In this document: one piece after another, positions 22,701 to 25,760 of the stretch
Layout: the number at the start of each line of letters is the position of its first letter
Numbering within the stretch: the first letter of the stretch is position 1
DNA from: RQOF01 sp964461135
Lineage (GTDB): Bacteria > Calditrichota > Calditrichia > RBG-13-44-9
Direction of reading: 5' to 3'
DNA length: 25,760 nt
Assembly (NCBI GenBank): GCA_964461135.1
Contig: CAYWTB010000065.1
Span: 1 to 25,760 of the forward strand
Notes under the pieces: generated by a model
Databases searched by the model: none
Told to the model about the DNA's origin: nothing
What the model saw: the letters and a program-made list of their open reading frames with translations, nothing else
Program-made: the position numbers and the translations under genes

Positions 22701-24911
22701 TTACCGTATAGTGGACAGTTGCCCGTTCTTTTTCAAAATATTATGAAAAGCTTCCCGTATCTGTTTAATATTGAACGGCTTTTCAATAATTTCATCAATT
22801 AAACCATTGGGCTTTACTATATTCCGGTCATTCTGATTCCATCCGGTGATGAGGATGACCGGTACATCACTTCTTACTTCCTTGACTCTTTTGGCCAGTT
22901 CAAATCCATTGATTCCGGGCATACTGAGGTCAGTAAGTACCACATCGCAGGGAGTGTTCTTAAAATTGGTTAAAGCCTGGGTAGGATTGTTCACCATGGT
23001 GACTTCACATCCCTCTTCCCGCAGCATTTCGGCCAGGGTCTCTCCCACCACATTTTCATCATCCACCAGTAGTACCCGGCAATTGATACCATCTCTGAAT
23101 TTGAATCCAGCCTTGTCATTCAGCGGTTTTTCCTTAACGGCAGGCAGTTCAATCATAAAAATTGAGCCTTTGTTGGGAATTGAATCCACATAGATCTTCC
23201 CGCGATGTTCGGCGATGATATCTGCAGCAATGCTCAATCCCAGACCATTTCCTCTTTCTCCTTTGGTGGAGAAAAACGGTTCGAAAATTTTTTCTCTCAA
23301 ATCCTCCGGAATTCCCCCACCGGTATCGCTGAAGAAGGTAATAATTTTTTCCTTTTCCATGGTGGATTGAATGGTAAGCTTACCCCCTTCCGGCATGGCA
23401 TCTATGGCATTGGTAATCAGATTGAGAAATATTTCCCGCAGGGCTGCCGGGTCACCCTTGATATATGATACCGAACCCAGGGTTAACTTAACATCATAGG
23501 TAAGTCCGAGGGACTGGGCTTCCCGCTCAAAGCGGGGCCGGGCAATCTCAACTACTTCCAGAATCAGGTCATTAACATTTAATAATTCAAATTTATTTAC
23601 CGGGAAATTCTTGGTCTTCACGCTTTGCAGGCGCCGGACAGCCTGTGCTCCATCTTCTGCCGCCTGTTCAATCATGCTAAGATCTTTAATATGGGGTGTT
23701 CCTTTTAACTTCTTATGAAGGATCTGGGCGCGTCCAGTTACAACACTGAGAATATTATTGAGGTGATGGGCAGATCCGCTGGCCAGCTCGCCGACCAGTT
23801 TCATTTTCTCCAGGTGTTGTATATAGGCTTCATAACTCTTTTTGTGTTCCAGTAACAAATTTTTTTCAATGATCTGAAGCAGCATCTGATAGAAAAAATT
23901 CAGCGAATTAAACTCTTCCGGGCCGGGAGGTTCCATCCGTTTTTCATATGCGACAACCAGAATTCCGTCATAAAAATGTTGAATCCGGGAAGGCACCAGC
24001 AGGAGTGATGCCAGCGGCACATCGCTGAAGGTTTCCTGAAACATTTCCTGCAGAAAGTTGTCTTTCTGGTTTTTATGCCAGAACAGGTAAGGAGTTTGTT
24101 TGAGATGTTCATCTTTAAGATATATCAGAGTTTTTTGTATCTTTTCGTCCAGATCATCACTGATATTATTATCCGCTTTCTTGCTCACCCGCCGCCATTT
24201 ATCATGACCCTGACTCCGCAGGAAAAAACCCAGGTATCTGACATCCGGTGGCTGGGTAAGAAGGTCCAGCAGGTAATCCTGAAGATTATCCGTAGTTGTT
24301 CCCGGGATTATGGGGGCAGGAATAACTGGAGCGCTTTTAACTTGAGTATTCTTTTCCGCGATATACTCATACAGGTAAACATTTTCTACGGCGAAGGTGG
24401 TAATATCGGTGATAATGGACATAAACTGCTTGTCCTGCAACCGGAAGTAATGTTCCGGGCTTTCATCCCAGATCACCACCATTCCCAGCACCCTTTCCCG
24501 TACAAGCATGGGTATGCCAAGCCAGGAACTGGCATTAAGATCAAATCTGTCCACATCCAGTGTTTCACAAAAATGACGGTAATTATTGGTAAGGATGGTC
24601 TGGTGCTGTTCAAGGGTATACTGATATAAGGTATTGGCTGTTTTTATCTCGGAAGAAGTATCTACTTTACCGCTGTCCCTCTGATAGGTAAAACGTAACA
24701 GTTTCTTATTGTTTTGCCACAGGATAAATTCGATGTGTTGCTTGGCATATATTTTCCGTAATTCCCGGTACAGGGTTTGAATAATACTTTTAAAATCCCG
24801 CGCAGCGAAAATCTTACTGCTGAAATTATTATAGTATTCCAGCAACAGATTAGTGCCTTCAATATTATCCAGTAATATATTTAAAGACGAATGGGTTTTT
24901 TCACGATTCAT
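22701..24911 (-). CDS. Soluble hybrid histidine kinase with GAF and receiver domains
   Basis: Cytoplasmic sensor kinase of 736 residues, no membrane helix. Order: GAF-like domain (about 30-180, ending in 'FAVENVYLYEYI'), a second weaker GAF-like region (about 205-355), HisKA with 'GELASGSAHHLNNILSVV' (likely phospho-His382), HATPase with Asn501, 'DTGGGIPEDL', 'FEPFFSTK' and 'GNGLGLSIAADII', then a C-terminal receiver (about 615-730) with DDE, phospho-acceptor D661 in LTDLSMPG and Lys in 'EKPFN'. It has no DNA-binding output, so the receiver probably passes phosphate onward or tunes the kinase. It is the second gene of a minus-strand pair, 22 bases after the carbonic anhydrase-like gene. Its 3' end converges with the ABC gene across 183 bases with no clear terminator. 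Confidence 0.9.
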   Translation of the reverse strand: MNREKTHSSLNILLDNIEGTNLLLEYYNNFSSKIFAARDFKSIIQTLYRELRKIYAKQHIEFILWQNNKKLLRFTYQRDSGKVDTSSEIKTANTLYQYTLEQHQTILTNNYRHFCETLDVDRFDLNASSWLGIPMLVRERVLGMVVIWDESPEHYFRLQDKQFMSIITDITTFAVENVYLYEYIAEKNTQVKSAPVIPAPIIPGTTTDNLQDYLLDLLTQPPDVRYLGFFLRSQGHDKWRRVSKKADNNISDDLDEKIQKTLIYLKDEHLKQTPYLFWHKNQKDNFLQEMFQETFSDVPLASLLLVPSRIQHFYDGILVVAYEKRMEPPGPEEFNSLNFFYQMLLQIIEKNLLLEHKKSYEAYIQHLEKMKLVGELASGSAHHLNNILSVVTGRAQILHKKLKGTPHIKDLSMIEQAAEDGAQAVRRLQSVKTKNFPVNKFELLNVNDLILEVVEIARPRFEREAQSLGLTYDVKLTLGSVSYIKGDPAALREIFLNLITNAIDAMPEGGKLTIQSTMEKEKIITFFSDTGGGIPEDLREKIFEPFFSTKGERGNGLGLSIAADIIAEHRGKIYVDSIPNKGSIFMIELPAVKEKPLNDKAGFKFRDGINCRVLLVDDENVVGETLAEMLREEGCEVTMVNNPTQALTNFKNTPCDVVLTDLSMPGINGFELAKRVKEVRSDVPVILITGWNQNDRNIVKPNGLIDEIIEKPFNIKQIREAFHNILKKNGQLSTIR

Positions 24912-24933
24912 AGAAAGACTGGACTTCCCGATA

Positions 24934-25449
24934 CTATTGTTTCTTTTTTCGTTTCCGGTATGCCTGCCCTAATTCAACGTACACATCGGCATTTTTCCGG
25001 ATTCCTTTTCTCATATCATCCGTGACGGTTTTGGCCACCTTTCCCGGTACTCCAAATACCACTGAATTAGGCGGTATTACGGAATTTTCCAAAACTATGG
25101 AACCTGCTCCTACAATGCAATTATCACCAATCACCGTATTATTTAACAATACAGACTGTATGGCAATGATACAATTATTACCCACTGTTGCACCATGCAA
25201 AATCGCACCATGGCCTACAGTTACATGGCTTCCGATTTTAGTGGGTACGTCGGTATCCACATGCACTACAGAATTTTCCTGGATGCTGGTTCCCTCACCG
25301 ATTTCAATGGGAGCCATATCCCCGCGAATCACCACACCATCCCAGATGCTGGAATTGGCACCTATTTTTACCTTCCCGTATATGAGGGCGGTTGGGGCGA
25401 TGTAGACCGTGGGATGAATGTTAATTTCATCTTTCAGACTGAAATCCAT
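24934..25449 (-). CDS. Gamma-class carbonic anhydrase-like left-handed beta-helix protein
   Basis: Protein of 171 residues built of hexapeptide repeats that form a left-handed beta-helix trimer. The three zinc histidines are present: His63 (VVHVD), His80 (VGHG) and His85 (LHG), as are Arg42 and Asp44 (IRGDMAPI) and Gln57. This is the YrdA/PaaY/Cam-like group; carbonic anhydrase activity is plausible, but many members lack the acidic proton-shuttle loop and have low or unknown activity. After the histidines, 'NNCIIAIQSVLLNN' replaces the common 'IGMGA' segment. The basic C-terminus ends RKRKKKQ. GAGG precedes the ATG at 25449. First gene of the minus-strand pair with the hybrid kinase. Confidence 0.9.
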   Translation of the reverse strand: MDFSLKDEINIHPTVYIAPTALIYGKVKIGANSSIWDGVVIRGDMAPIEIGEGTSIQENSVVHVDTDVPTKIGSHVTVGHGAILHGATVGNNCIIAIQSVLLNNTVIGDNCIVGAGSIVLENSVIPPNSVVFGVPGKVAKTVTDDMRKGIRKNADVYVELGQAYRKRKKKQ

Positions 25450-25481
25450 TAAGTCCTCAAATCACTATTTTAATCTCGCAT

Positions 25482-25510
25482 ATATTAAAACTTTATATCA
25501 ACCAAATCAA
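25482..25510 (-). promoter_or_regulatory. Candidate sigma-70 promoter of the minus-strand pair
   Basis: On the minus strand, TTGATT (25510-25505), spacer 17, TAATAT (25487-25482). The predicted start near 25475 gives a leader of about 25 bases before ATG 25449. Confidence 0.45.
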
Positions 25511-25672
25511 GATGAAACATTTGAATTAAATTCCGAACTAATTCATACGACAGAATCCTTTACGGAAGGTCATTTGCCAGAAAAATAATCTCAGTAAATT
25601 TTTATTCAATGACATTTCTTGATTAACCCGGAAAACACGTAATAAAAATATGGCTCGTGTATAAAAAAATAA

Positions 25673-25702
25673 TTGAACTTGAAAATTTTTCCCTTATATT
25701 AT
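25673..25702 (+). promoter_or_regulatory. Candidate promoter for a gene beyond the window
   Basis: TTGAAC (25673-25678) followed by either TATATT (25695-25700, spacer 16) or TATTAT (25697-25702, spacer 18). A purine-rich AGGAGAAGG follows at 25731-25739. The TTATATT -10 form also occurs at the barrel-gene promoter (12374-12380). Confidence 0.4.
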
Positions 25703-25760
25703 GTGATATCTAGATTTCTATAGTAATAATAGGAGAAGGTGCCCCAAGTTTTTAAATTAC

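Larger units (their letters stand above)
25450..25760. other. Divergent intergenic region at the window edge
   Basis: AT-rich, no complete gene. It carries the minus-strand promoter at 25482-25510 and a plus-strand promoter at about 25673-25702. Near the edge AGGAG (25731-25735) precedes a possible GTG at 25739, too close (3 bases) to be convincing as a start; the downstream gene, if any, is outside the window. Confidence 0.45.

Noticed and set aside
22631..22711. 26-residue ORF (MTGIGRNPALILQVEW...) after the ABC gene
   Set aside because: Too short, no ribosome site and it runs into the end of the convergent kinase gene; no recognisable family.
24075..24629. 184-codon plus-strand ORF
   Set aside because: It is antisense to the clearly coding GAF region of the hybrid kinase and shows no domain or ribosome site.
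25022..25405. 127-codon plus-strand ORF
   Set aside because: Antisense shadow of the hexapeptide-repeat gene; its repeats merely mirror the repeats on the other strand.
1..25760. CRISPR array, tRNA or rRNA genes, transposase or prophage
   Set aside because: No regularly spaced repeats beyond two-copy motifs, no cloverleaf with a GGTTCRA-type arm in the gaps, and no mobile-element protein were found by reading both strands.

Overview
The window looks like a chromosomal segment of a Gram-negative bacterium of the FCB superphylum, most plausibly a Calditrichota/KSB1/Marinimicrobia-type lineage. The main clue is a secreted nucleotidase ending in a type IX secretion style sorting domain (NYPNPFNP ... 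LGQKVRTL ... SGIYFYRM). An Omp85-type outer-membrane barrel and NtrC-type sigma-54 regulation fit this. Genes are near balanced GC by eye, while the unusually long intergenic stretches are strongly AT-rich. Lineage is inferred from motifs only.

Layout. (1) 1-819 is an AT-rich leader with small hairpins and a good sigma-70-like promoter. (2) 820-4624 encodes a multi-TM sensor kinase and its NtrC-class partner. (3) 4625-5365 is intergenic and holds a 77-bp compound palindromic element, a 20-bp-phased direct repeat and a promoter-like motif. (4) 5366-10146 is a tight five-gene operon: DUF3108 exported protein, HpnA/DFR-like SDR, CPBP membrane protein, a second extended SDR, and a PAP2/Aur1-like membrane enzyme. 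This is a candidate envelope-lipid locus. (5) 10396-12303 is a 5'-nucleotidase-like phosphohydrolase with a T9SS tail and a clear terminator. (6) 12413-13495 is an Omp85-like barrel, followed by a decayed copy of its 3' end. (7) 13898-16573 is a VWA protein and a ChlI/MoxR-like AAA+ ATPase. (8) 16864-17459 is rplU-rpmA with a terminator. (9) 17658-22517 holds a membrane-anchored DUF, a UPF0173 hydrolase, a SprT-like metalloprotease and an ABC exporter half. (10) On the minus strand, 25449-22701 encodes a gamma-class carbonic anhydrase-like protein and a hybrid histidine kinase with a receiver domain. The right edge carries a promoter for a gene beyond the window.

Several genes serve the envelope: the lipid-like operon, the barrel, the nucleotidase and the exporter. 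Two phosphorelay systems flank them. A promoter-like motif, TGGCAT-N3-ATTTG-N-CATATA, lies before both the DUF3108 operon and the nucleotidase gene, so the two may be co-regulated. No CRISPR array, tRNA, rRNA, transposase or phage gene was seen. The least explained parts are the five-gene operon, the VWA/AAA+ pair with its Asn-Glu Walker B, the 77-bp element and the barrel-gene remnant.
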